Source: Pseudomonadota bacterium
Lineage (GTDB): Bacteria; Pseudomonadota; Gammaproteobacteria; Burkholderiales; Burkholderiaceae_C
Reading direction: 5' to 3'
NCBI GenBank assembly: GCA_021847345.1
Contig: JAJZTW010000034.1
Span: 1 to 39,179, forward strand
Length of the DNA stretch: 39,179 nucleotides
Shown: one piece after another, positions 1 to 7,585 of the stretch
Numbering within the stretch: the stretch's first letter is position 1
Layout: every line of letters begins with the position of its first letter
The notes under the pieces: model-generated
What the model was told of the DNA's origin: nothing
The model's database searches: none
Seen by the model: the letters and a program-made list of their open reading frames with translations, nothing else
Program-made: the position numbers and the translations under genes

Positions 1-301
<301 letters not shown>

Positions 302-592
302 TTACTTCTCGATCACGGCCATCAGGTCGTCTTCGCGCATGACCATCAGCTCGTCGCCGTCGAGCTTGACGGTCTGCCCGGCGTACTTGCCGAACAGCAC
401 GCGATCGCCGACCTTGACCGCCATCGGCAGCAGCTCGCCCTTGTCGTCGCGCTTGCCGGGACCGACGGCCAGCACCTCGCCCTGGTCGGGCTTCTCGGCA
501 GCGGCGTCGGGGATGTAGATGCCGGAAGCCGTCTTGGTTTCCTGTTCCACACGCTTGACGATGACGCGATCGTGCAGGGGACGCAATTTCAT
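302..592 (-). CDS. groES: Co-chaperonin GroES (Hsp10)
   Basis: A full-length 96-residue Hsp10 that caps the GroEL ring. It begins [18 protein letters not shown] and contains the mobile-loop region [20 protein letters not shown], with the GroEL-contacting GIYIP motif at about residues 24-28. The [19 protein letters not shown] core follows, and the end is [12 protein letters not shown]. The ATG at 592 has an AGGAG ribosome site 9 nt upstream. It is the first gene of the groES-groEL operon. A perfect CIRCE element about 115 nt upstream indicates HrcA repression, and the -35 CTTGAAA resembles the heat-shock sigma-32 hexamer. Confidence 0.98.
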   Translation of the reverse strand: MKLRPLHDRVIVKRVEQETKTASGIYIPDAAAEKPDQGEVLAVGPGKRDDKGELLPMAVKVGDRVLFGKYAGQTVKLDGDELMVMREDDLMAVIEK

Positions 593-706
593 GAAAGTGG
601 CTCCTGTGGAGGTATTCGGGGTTGAAACCGGTTTGTCAAACGCAGGCCGCGCCCCGGACAGGGCGCGGCTGTCGAGGCCCGGCGGTACGCGAAGGGTACC
701 AGACCG

Positions 707-733
707 TTAGCACTCAGCGGTTGCGAGTGCTAA
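707..733. promoter_or_regulatory. CIRCE operator (HrcA binding site)
   Basis: A perfect inverted repeat TTAGCACTC - 9 nt - GAGTGCTAA, identical to the CIRCE consensus bound by the heat-shock repressor HrcA. It overlaps the start of the groES transcript, where it can act both as a DNA operator and as a 5' UTR hairpin. The remainder of the 593-900 intergenic stretch holds only the groES leader and a GC-rich hairpin after the DUF1501 gene. Confidence 0.96.
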
Positions 734-761
734 TTGTAGGGGCGAGTGCGTGGATTTCAAG
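733..761 (-). promoter_or_regulatory. groES promoter, housekeeping with heat-shock-like -35
   Basis: Read on the minus strand, TTGAAA (755-760) and TACAAT (733-738) are separated by 16 bp, a good sigma-70 promoter. The same -35 extended to CTTGAAA (755-761), with CCC before the TACAAT, also resembles a sigma-32 promoter, so one or both polymerases may use it. The -10 abuts the CIRCE operator, so HrcA bound there would block initiation. Confidence 0.75.
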
Positions 762-868
762 ACCTTGGAACAAGACCGAACCAGCTGTCGTGGCTGCGCA
801 CGGCAACGCCCCGGTCGAATCCGGGCGGCCCGCGAGCCGCGAGGTGCGAGGGGCAGGGTGCAATGGAT

Positions 869-889
869 GGGCCGGGCGAGGCCCGGCCC
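869..889 (-). terminator. GC-rich hairpin downstream of the DUF1501 gene
   Basis: GGGCCGGGC - GAG - GCCCGGCCC is a perfect 9-bp stem with a 3-nt loop, 11 nt past the DUF1501 stop codon on the minus strand. It probably marks the 3' end of that operon before the groES promoter. There is no T-run after it, so it is not a canonical intrinsic terminator. It could instead stabilise the 3' end or work with Rho. Confidence 0.4.
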
Positions 890-900
890 CGGGGGGACCG

Positions 901-2118
901 TCAAACCAGCCCGAGGTCGCGCGGCCGGCTTCCCGGAAACACCGCCTGCAGCTGCGACGGGCGCAGGCCCCACAGGCGGCCGAACAAGCCGCCCAGCAGG
1001 TCGCGATCGTTGGTCAGCACCGGGTAGTCGCGGTTCTGGTTCAGCGTGGCCGGCGACAGCGCGACCTGTTCGCCCACCACGCGAGCGCCGCGCACGCCCC
1101 CGCCCAGCACCCAGTACACGCTGCCGTGCCCGTGGTCGGTGCCGCGGTTGCCGTTTTCGCGGAAGGTGCGCCCGAACTCGCTCAGCACCACCACCGTGGT
1201 GTCGCGCCAGCTCGGTCCGAGGGCCGCCCGCAGCGCAGCCAGACCCTCGCCGAGGGACTGCAGCCGGGTCGCGAGCTGGCCCTGGGAGCCGTTCGCGCCG
1301 GCCTCGTAGACATGGGTATCCCAACCTCCCACGTCGATGAAGCCGATGTCGAAACTGTCCCTCATCAACGCGCCGATGCGCGCCGCCTCGGCGACGAAAC
1401 CCCTGGGCGCCACGGCGCCGCGGCTGGCCGCGCGCATCTCCTGCGTCCAGCTCGCCTGCCGCATGTCGCGGGTCACGGCTGCCTGGGTCGCGAAGCCCTC
1501 GCGTACCGAGCCCTCCTGCGCGGTATCGCTCCACATGCGCTCCAGCAAGGCCTGGTCGCCGGGCGCGATGCCGCCGCGCCCGGCCTGTGCCACGGCCATG
1601 TTGGGCACGCGCCAGGGTCCGCGCATGCTCAGCGGCAGCTGCGCGCTGAAGGCGATGGGCCGCACACCGCCCGGCGACGCGCCCAGCTGGGTCAGCAGGC
1701 GATTGAGAAAGCCGTCGCGGAAGTCGTGCGGATCGGGGCCCTGCCCGAGCTCGATGTGGTCCTGGGTCTCGAAGTGGCTGCGACTCAGGTCCTCGGTGCC
1801 GGCGAAGGGCACGAAGGCGAGCTGGCCCTGGCGCCACAGCGGCAGCAGGCTGGCGCGCAACGCCGGATGCAGCGCCCAGTCGGCGTCGAGCTCGATCGCC
1901 GCGTCGGCGCCGCTTCCCGGGCGCGGCACCGCGATGTTCGGGCGCGCCTCGTAGTAGAAGTCGCAGGCATGCGGGACCAGCAGGTTGGTCGCGTCGTAGG
2001 CCCCGCGCAGGAACACCAGGATGAACTTGGGGCGCCCCGCCACCGGCGCTGCCCACAGCCGGGCCATCGGCAGCGCCAGGCACGCGGCCGTGGCCTGAAG
2101 CATTCGTCGACGTTGCAT
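901..2118 (-). CDS. DUF1501 family exported protein
   Basis: A 405-residue member of the DUF1501 family (alkaline-phosphatase-like fold, biochemical role not established). The N-terminus MQRRRMLQATAACLALPMAR carries an arginine cluster before a short hydrophobic stretch, which suggests Tat export. Family hallmarks are KFILVFLRGAYDATNLLVPH near the start, the FETQDHIELG segment, DIGFIDVGGWDTHVYE in the middle and the C-terminal VVLSEFGRTFRENGNRGTDH with the following GHGSVYWVLGGGV. The ATG at 2118 is preceded by GGGAGGGG. Longer reading is possible upstream but would overlap the preceding gene. It lies 29 nt behind a DUF1800 gene. The DUF1800-DUF1501 pairing is a conserved module in many Proteobacteria, so the two products very likely act together in the envelope. 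Confidence 0.9.
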   Translation of the reverse strand: MQRRRMLQATAACLALPMARLWAAPVAGRPKFILVFLRGAYDATNLLVPHACDFYYEARPNIAVPRPGSGADAAIELDADWALHPALRASLLPLWRQGQLAFVPFAGTEDLSRSHFETQDHIELGQGPDPHDFRDGFLNRLLTQLGASPGGVRPIAFSAQLPLSMRGPWRVPNMAVAQAGRGGIAPGDQALLERMWSDTAQEGSVREGFATQAAVTRDMRQASWTQEMRAASRGAVAPRGFVAEAARIGALMRDSFDIGFIDVGGWDTHVYEAGANGSQGQLATRLQSLGEGLAALRAALGPSWRDTTVVVLSEFGRTFRENGNRGTDHGHGSVYWVLGGGVRGARVVGEQVALSPATLNQNRDYPVLTNDRDLLGGLFGRLWGLRPSQLQAVFPGSRPRDLGLV

Positions 2119-2147
2119 ATCCCCTCCCTCGGCGCGCATCGAGCGCA

Positions 2148-3794
2148 TCAGTCGTTCATGAAATCGGGCGAAGCCAGCCACAGCGAGTTCCAGCGCACGC
2201 GACCGCTGACCTGCGCCAGCGCGGCCGAAGTGGCCGGCCTCAGCGACGGTTCGGCGGCGCGGAACACCGCGCCGGCGGCCAGGTCGGGGACGCCGCCGCG
2301 TCGAGCCGGGAGCGGGCTGGCGGCCATGTCGGCGCCGCCCAGCTCGGGCGGCGGCGTGCCGAACAGCGCGGGGGCTCCGGCGCCGAGCTGCCGCGCGATC
2401 TGGAATCGCGTGGTCAGCTGCCCCGGGCTGTCCCACGAGCCGCCGTCGATCGGGTATCCGTCGGGGGTGCTGCGTCCGTCCAGCGGCTCGCCCAGGCGCG
2501 CCAGCATGCCCAGCACCGGCCGCGGGTTGCGGATCACGCGATCACCCACGCTGGCGCGCAGCGCCGACAGCACGTAGCGCATCGGGTCCTTGAACTGCGG
2601 CTGGCTCAGGCTGGCGATGAACTGCGGGCTGGTGAACATGGTGCGCAGCACGTCCGCGATGTCGCCATCGCTTCGCTGCCAGGTGCTCACCATCGCCGCG
2701 AGCATCGCCGGATCGGGATGGTCGGCGACGAAATACTGCGCCAGCTCGAAACACACATGCCTGGCGGTCGCCGGGTCGTCGGCGAGCAGCGAGACCACCT
2801 GCTCGATCTCCTGCACGCCCCGCCCCTGCAAGGTGTGGTCGAGCACCACCTGCGGCTCGGGATCGTGCCGGGCCGGGTTGAACACGACCAGGCCGTCGCG
2901 CCACACCAGCCCGCGCAAGGCCGGGCGAACGCGAACCGGCCGGTCCGGGAGATCGACCCCGAGCCCGGTGAGCACATGCGCCAGCCGGGTCACGTCGGCC
3001 TGCGTGTAGCCGGCGCCCACGCCCAGCGTGTGCAGTTCCATGACCTCGCGCGCATAGTTCTCGTTGATGTGGCCTCGAGCGTTCTGCGCGTTGTTCAGGT
3101 ACAGCAGCATCTGCGGCGAGAACATGGTCGCGCGCAGCAGGTCGCGGAAATGCCCCAGCGCGCGCGGGGCGATCACGCGCTGGGCGTAATCGGCGGTCAT
3201 CGCTCCGACGAAGCCGGCCCGGAACACGTTGAAGTGGTTCATCCAGAACCAGCTCAGGCGCTGCTGCAACTGGTTCGGCGCGTAGACGTCGAGCAGCACC
3301 TGCTGCTCCATGGCCTGGCGGGTCAACCCGTTCCGTTGCTTGCGCGCCATGCGCAACGGCGCCTGCGCCGCGCCGGCATCGCTGCCGGCCAGCGCGCGCG
3401 AACGCATGCGGGCGTGCCGCTGCTCGACGACCATCGACGGCACCCATTGCGACAGCGGGGCATTCACCGGCAGGCCGGCCAGCAACGGCCCCAACCCACC
3501 GGGCAGCGCCGGCGTTGTCGGGGGGTGCAATTGCGAATCCAGGAAGCGCGTCGCGCCGACGCTGCGCAGTTCACGCAACTGCGCGGCGTCGGCACCCCAG
3601 CCCAGTCGATCGAGAAAGGCCACGGGCCGGGCGCGCGCGGCGGCATCCAGAGCGGCGGGCTGCGAAGCAGCCGGGCTGGCCGCGGAAGTACCCGCGGGCC
3701 CCACCGGCGCCGCCTGGCAGGCGGTGAGCATGAAAATTGCCGCAGCGGCGCAGCAGACAGCGCGCAGCGGGCCGGGACATGATGGTCGTTTCAT
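2148..3794 (-). CDS. DUF1800 family lipoprotein
   Basis: A 548-residue DUF1800 protein of unknown biochemical role. The start at 3794 gives MKRPSCPGPLRAVCC and a lipobox LTAC with Cys26, so the mature protein is probably a lipoprotein. Visible family features are FLDRLGWGADAAQLRELRSVG near residue 70, the QRLSWFWMNHFNVF segment, then ENYAREVMELHTLGVGAGYTQ with the following DVTRLAHVLTG, which is the diagnostic DUF1800 motif. Near the end is the PDGYPIDGGSWDSPGQLTTR region typical of the family. No strong ribosome site is seen before ATG 3794, and in-frame codons upstream exist, but the lipoprotein signal favours this start. It is followed 29 nt later by its usual DUF1501 partner and preceded by a secreted sialidase-like gene. 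Confidence 0.88.
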   Translation of the reverse strand: MKRPSCPGPLRAVCCAAAAIFMLTACQAAPVGPAGTSAASPAASQPAALDAAARARPVAFLDRLGWGADAAQLRELRSVGATRFLDSQLHPPTTPALPGGLGPLLAGLPVNAPLSQWVPSMVVEQRHARMRSRALAGSDAGAAQAPLRMARKQRNGLTRQAMEQQVLLDVYAPNQLQQRLSWFWMNHFNVFRAGFVGAMTADYAQRVIAPRALGHFRDLLRATMFSPQMLLYLNNAQNARGHINENYAREVMELHTLGVGAGYTQADVTRLAHVLTGLGVDLPDRPVRVRPALRGLVWRDGLVVFNPARHDPEPQVVLDHTLQGRGVQEIEQVVSLLADDPATARHVCFELAQYFVADHPDPAMLAAMVSTWQRSDGDIADVLRTMFTSPQFIASLSQPQFKDPMRYVLSALRASVGDRVIRNPRPVLGMLARLGEPLDGRSTPDGYPIDGGSWDSPGQLTTRFQIARQLGAGAPALFGTPPPELGGADMAASPLPARRGGVPDLAAGAVFRAAEPSLRPATSAALAQVSGRVRWNSLWLASPDFMND

Positions 3795-3932
3795 GCAGAC
3801 ATCCGCGCAGGATCGGGAGTGAAACCTCACACAGTGGGCGGATAACGGCCTTGCACGCGCCATCGGCGACAGGCGCGCGCATGCAGGTGTCACCAGACAT
3901 TTCCGGGGCCACCCATCCGGGGGTACGCGAAC

Positions 3933-5126
3933 TCAGGAGTCCAGCCAGGGCGACAGCGGCACCGGCATGAAGCGGATCGGCCCGCGGTTGAACGGGCCGT
4001 CCACGTCCCGCGCGGCGCGGATCCACGGCCCCTGCTCGTAGAGCACTCCCATGTGCCGCCGGTCGAGCAGCGCGATGTCGCTGTACCCCGCCCCGCCCGG
4101 CACCAGCAGCAGCGCCTTCGGCCAGGTATTGCCGTCGTCGGTGCTCGCGCGCAGCGTCAGGCCGATGCGCAGCAAGGGGTTGGCGGGATTGATGAAAAAC
4201 AGGTAAGCCCGCCCGTCCAGCTGCGCCGCCAGCAGGCTGCCCTGGGACACGGGATCGACCAGCGCGCGGTCGACGTAGGGCACGCCGAACACGTTGCCTT
4301 CGGCCTCGGTGGTCACCGACACGATGCGCGCGCGCGACCAGCCGGTCTGGTCGCGGCTGTTCATCATGATGCGCCCGTCGCCGAGTTGCGCCGCGCTGGA
4401 TTCGTTGGACCCGGGGTACGCGATGTCGGGCACGATGTGGAAGGTCTCGCCGTGGTCGTCGGAGTAGAAGGCGTAGGCCACGTAATCGGTGTCGTCGGCG
4501 CGCGGCGCACCCGCGCTGTGGTTGCCGGCGATGAACAGGCGGCCGGACGAGGTCTGCAGGCCATGGCCGGGCCCCATGGCCAGCGCGCGCCAGTCCTCCG
4601 CGTGCTCGTAGGGCGGCGCGGACAGCCTGGCCGTCTGCGCCGTGATGTTCACCGGCTGGTCCCAGGTCGCGCCGCCATCGTCGCTGTGCCTGACCCACTG
4701 CTCGCGCAGTCCGCGGCCGGCGCGCACGTCGGCGGTCGACGCGCTGCCGGTGTTGTAGAACAGGAACACGCGCCCGCGCGGATGCCGCGGGTCGCTCGTG
4801 TCCTCGACCGGTACCGGGTTGCCGGCCTGCAGGTCCCCGAAGCTGGCGACCACCTGCTGCGGCGACCAGCTGACCCCGCCGTCCACGCTGCGGCGCATGA
4901 CGATCTCGACAAAACCGAAATCCGAACAGCTTTTGCGGCGTGCCTCGGCAAAGGCCAGCAGCGTGCCGTCGTGCAGCCTGAGCAATGCAGGGATGCGATA
5001 GCAGGCCGTGTTCGCATCGGACGCGGGAAACAGCGCGACGGAAGGCAAGGCGGCTGCGCGGGCGCAAAGGCTGCACGTCAGCAGCAGGGCCGCGGCCAGG
5101 ACCCCGCGCAAGCATGGGCGTTTCAT
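3933..5126 (-). CDS. Exported sialidase-like protein (GH33 type)
   Basis: A 397-residue six-bladed beta-propeller of the sialidase/neuraminidase superfamily. The N-terminus is a Sec signal peptide (about residues 1-24, ending CARA). The family arginine motif YRIPALL has Arg44. SCSDFG holds the probable acid/base Asp69. Four Asp-box repeats occur: SVDGGVSW (80-87), SDDGGATW, SDDHGETF and STDDGNTW. Further on, SNESSAAQLGDGRIMMNSRD matches the catalytic Glu and second Arg region, and GGAGYSDIALL matches the nucleophilic Tyr region. The expected catalytic set therefore appears present and an active exo-sialidase is plausible, though the natural substrate is unknown. The ATG at 5126 has a GGAGG site 8 nt away. 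It lies 138 nt upstream of the DUF1800-DUF1501 pair on the same strand. Confidence 0.87.
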   Translation of the reverse strand: MKRPCLRGVLAAALLLTCSLCARAAALPSVALFPASDANTACYRIPALLRLHDGTLLAFAEARRKSCSDFGFVEIVMRRSVDGGVSWSPQQVVASFGDLQAGNPVPVEDTSDPRHPRGRVFLFYNTGSASTADVRAGRGLREQWVRHSDDGGATWDQPVNITAQTARLSAPPYEHAEDWRALAMGPGHGLQTSSGRLFIAGNHSAGAPRADDTDYVAYAFYSDDHGETFHIVPDIAYPGSNESSAAQLGDGRIMMNSRDQTGWSRARIVSVTTEAEGNVFGVPYVDRALVDPVSQGSLLAAQLDGRAYLFFINPANPLLRIGLTLRASTDDGNTWPKALLLVPGGAGYSDIALLDRRHMGVLYEQGPWIRAARDVDGPFNRGPIRFMPVPLSPWLDS

Positions 5127-5340
5127 GCGAATCCTCCAGGCATGCGGCCGGCCGGCGGGAATGGCCGCCCGGGCCGCTCTCGTGGGCGAGGCTCTCGGCG
5201 GCCTTGTCGCCCGTCCCTGTGGGCTCCGAATTATCATGACCCGACATGCCGCGCGTCGGCACCGGAGTTCAAAGACCCTGCATTCGACCGGCAGCGCGGT
5301 CCGCCTCGTCCGCCCTCGCTGCCGGCCGCCTTTCCCCCAG

Positions 5341-5373
5341 CCCACGATGCCCACGATGCCCACGATGCCCACG
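5341..5373 (+). repeat. 9-bp tandem repeat carrying start codons
   Basis: The unit ATGCCCACG occurs three times in a row after a partial unit CCCACG. Each unit adds an in-frame ATG and the tripeptide MPT to the GDCCVxC gene. Copy-number change would keep the frame but alter the number of start codons and the spacing from upstream signals. Confidence 0.85.
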
Positions 5374-5622
5374 CCGCACAGCACCGTGCCAGGCCCATCG
5401 CGCCTGACCTGCCCGAGCTGCGGGCATGTGAAGACCGAGATCATGCCCATCGACGCCTGCCAATGGCTGTACGAATGCGAGGCCTGTCACAGCCTGCTGC
5501 GCCCGCTGCCGGGGGACTGCTGCGTGTTCTGCTCCTACGGCGACGTGCCGTGCCCGCCGGTGCAGGCGGCGCGCGGCGCGACCTGCGCCGGCGGGGGCTG
5601 CCCGGCTGACGCGCTCGACTAG
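5347..5622 (+). CDS. GDCCVxC-domain small cysteine-rich protein
   Basis: A small protein of about 91 residues whose function is not established. The core is LTCPSCGH (Cys22, Cys25), then ACQWLYECEACHSLLRP (Cys44, Cys47) and the signature GDCCVFCSYGDVPCPP (Cys58, 59, 62, 69). This matches the family in which some members carry selenocysteine in the GDCCVxC motif; here all positions are ordinary cysteine codons. Paired CxxC motifs suggest metal binding or thiol redox chemistry. A short tail with two more Cys (TCAGGGC) follows the domain. The start is uncertain, because three in-frame ATGs lie in a 9-bp tandem repeat (MPTMPTMPT) and no clear ribosome site is seen. The first of these was chosen. 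A HIT hydrolase follows 25 nt downstream. Confidence 0.8.
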   Translation: MPTMPTMPTPHSTVPGPSRLTCPSCGHVKTEIMPIDACQWLYECEACHSLLRPLPGDCCVFCSYGDVPCPPVQAARGATCAGGGCPADALD

Positions 5623-5647
5623 TGTCCTGTCCCCCCGGAGACCCGCC

Positions 5648-6067
5648 ATGCCCTACGACCACGCCAACGCCTTCGCCAAGATCCTGCGCGGCGAACTGCC
5701 CAGCATCAAGCTCGCCGAGGACGACCACGCGCTGGCCATCATGGACATCATGCCGCAGGCCGACGGGCATGCGCTTGTCATTCCGAAGGCGCCCAGCGAG
5801 CTGATCTTCGACCTGCCCGACGAAGCGCTGGTCGGTGCGATGCGAATGACCCAGCGCATCGCCGTGGCGGTACGCGCGGCGCTGCAGCCCGACGGCGTGT
5901 TCATCGGCCAGTTCAACGGCGCCGCCGCCGGCCAGACGGTGCCGCACGTGCATTTCCACGTGATCCCGCGCTGGAGCGGCAGCGAGCTGCGCATGCACGC
6001 GCGCGAGCGCGCCGACACGCAAAAGCTCGAAGCCCTCGCGCAACGCATCCAGGCGCAGTTGCGCTGA
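5648..6067 (+). CDS. HIT family nucleotide hydrolase/transferase
   Basis: A 139-residue cytoplasmic histidine-triad protein. The triad HVHFHVIP (His100, His102, His104) is near the C-terminal third, as in Hint/HinT-type enzymes that hydrolyse nucleoside phosphoramidates or dinucleoside polyphosphates. FAKILRGELPSIKLAEDDHA (residues 9-28) is the usual N-terminal signature, and DIMPQADGHALVIPK the second conserved strand. The ATG at 5648 is preceded by GGAG. It follows the GDCCVxC gene by 25 nt and may share its transcript. It converges on batD. The exact substrate cannot be read from the sequence. Confidence 0.94.
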   Translation: MPYDHANAFAKILRGELPSIKLAEDDHALAIMDIMPQADGHALVIPKAPSELIFDLPDEALVGAMRMTQRIAVAVRAALQPDGVFIGQFNGAAAGQTVPHVHFHVIPRWSGSELRMHARERADTQKLEALAQRIQAQLR

Positions 6068-6085
6068 GCCGCGCGGGCGCTGCCG

Positions 6086-7585
6086 TTACCCGGGCGCGTC
6101 GTCGCCGGTCACCGGGGGCCGGCCGTACAGGCGCTGCTGCGCCGCGGCCAGCAACGCGTCAAGCTCGGGATCGTGCGGCGTGCGGCTGGCGCGCAGCACC
6201 GCAGCCCACCATGCACCCAGCGTGGCAGCATGCGGCTCGCCGCGCGCGAGCGCGCGACGCCACAACAGCAGCATGCGCTCCACGTCGCCGCGCTCGGCCA
6301 GGCGCCGCAGGCGCCGTCGGCGCAGCGCGGCGAGCACTGCCGGCAGCGCCAGGCGTGACAGCGCGAGCAGCAGCACCAGCAGCCCCACGCCAGCGCAGGC
6401 CAGCACAACGCGCAGCGGCCGCGGATCGTCCGCCCGCAGCCGCCCCCAGCCGGCGCTCGCCAGGCGCGGAGCGCCGAACCCCGGGTCGTAATAGGCAAGA
6501 CGCAGCTGGGGGTACGCCAGCCGGCCGGCACGCAAGACGCGAAATGGCAGCTCGATGCGCCAGCGCGGCGCCGCGTCGGGCGTGGACACCGACTGGCGGG
6601 ACACGCGCGCGGGATACAGGCGCAGGCCGGCAGTCGCCTGCGTGCGGTCCAGCAGGCGCGACAAGGCCTGTCGCCCGACCTGCACGCCCTGCAGGCTCGC
6701 GCGCAGAACCCCCGTGTCCCCGATGCTCAGCCGGCGCGGCGCGGGCTCGACCCGCAGCGTGGCGCTGCCGACCGGAGCGCCGGCAGGCCAGTACGCCGGC
6801 AAGGCTCGCACGCGCACCGGCAGCGACGGCACGGAGTACACCCGCAGGCTGCCGAAACGGGTGGCGCGCAGCAGCCCGAAGCGAATCGTCGTGCCGCCGG
6901 CGCGCAGCGGCGTGAAGCTCCAGGTCCAGCGCTGCACCTCGATCACCCGCCCGCCGGAGTCGATGCGGGTCGACACGCTGCCCAGCGGGCGCAACAGCCC
7001 GGAATCGCAACGCGCCTCGGGGGCCTGCCACACCAGGCCGCCGTCGCTGGCGGCATCGAGTCGGACGCGCACCGCCTGGCCCACCGTCGGGCGCCCGGTG
7101 TCGATGCGCGTGGCAAGGTAGCGCGGCGCCTGCCCGGGTGCAGCGGGGGCGATGCGCAGGGTTCGCGCCGCGCAGCTGCGCGAACCCACGCGCAGCCGCG
7201 GCAACGCGAGCTCGCCGGCGGCCAGCGGGTACAGCTCCAGGCGCAGGGTCTGCGACGAGCTTCCCGCGCCAGCCATGCGCTCGGATTGCTGGCCCTGCAG
7301 CAGCCAGCCGCTGCCCAGGCCTTGCGCACGCAGCATCGGCAGCTCGGGCAGGTCGCGGGCCCGGATCACCCAATGCAGCACATGCCCGAGCAGCGGGTCG
7401 CGCGGCGACACCGAACATCGCAGCGACGACTTCACCGCGGGCACCGCGGGCGCGGCCGCGCCCGCCTGCGCCGGCGCCGCGACCCATGCCGCGCAGGCCC
7501 CCAGTGCCGCCAGCAAGGTCAGTGCCTTACCGGGCGCGCGGCGGGTTCGCAGGGCGACTTCGCCGGTGTGCGCGCAGCGTCGCAT
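6086..7585 (-). CDS. BatD-like protein, last gene of the moxR-bat operon
   Basis: A 499-residue envelope protein of the BatD (oxygen/aerotolerance) type. A signal peptide or anchor lies around residues 20-42 (LTLLAALGACAAWVAAPAQA). The large periplasmic part has several beta-rich modules, for example LRCSVSPRDPLLGHVLHWVI and RYLATRIDTGRPTVGQAVRV. A single membrane helix (VVLACAGVGLLVLLLALSRL) precedes a cytoplasmic tail containing DVERMLLLWRRALAR. The C-terminal membrane segment and tail fit BatD architecture. The start ATG at 7585 overlaps the preceding gene's TGA by one base, which implies translational coupling. It probably works with the two VWA proteins encoded just upstream. Sequence similarity within BatD is low, so the call leans partly on context. 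Confidence 0.72.
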   Translation of the reverse strand: MRRCAHTGEVALRTRRAPGKALTLLAALGACAAWVAAPAQAGAAAPAVPAVKSSLRCSVSPRDPLLGHVLHWVIRARDLPELPMLRAQGLGSGWLLQGQQSERMAGAGSSSQTLRLELYPLAAGELALPRLRVGSRSCAARTLRIAPAAPGQAPRYLATRIDTGRPTVGQAVRVRLDAASDGGLVWQAPEARCDSGLLRPLGSVSTRIDSGGRVIEVQRWTWSFTPLRAGGTTIRFGLLRATRFGSLRVYSVPSLPVRVRALPAYWPAGAPVGSATLRVEPAPRRLSIGDTGVLRASLQGVQVGRQALSRLLDRTQATAGLRLYPARVSRQSVSTPDAAPRWRIELPFRVLRAGRLAYPQLRLAYYDPGFGAPRLASAGWGRLRADDPRPLRVVLACAGVGLLVLLLALSRLALPAVLAALRRRRLRRLAERGDVERMLLLWRRALARGEPHAATLGAWWAAVLRASRTPHDPELDALLAAAQQRLYGRPPVTGDDAPG

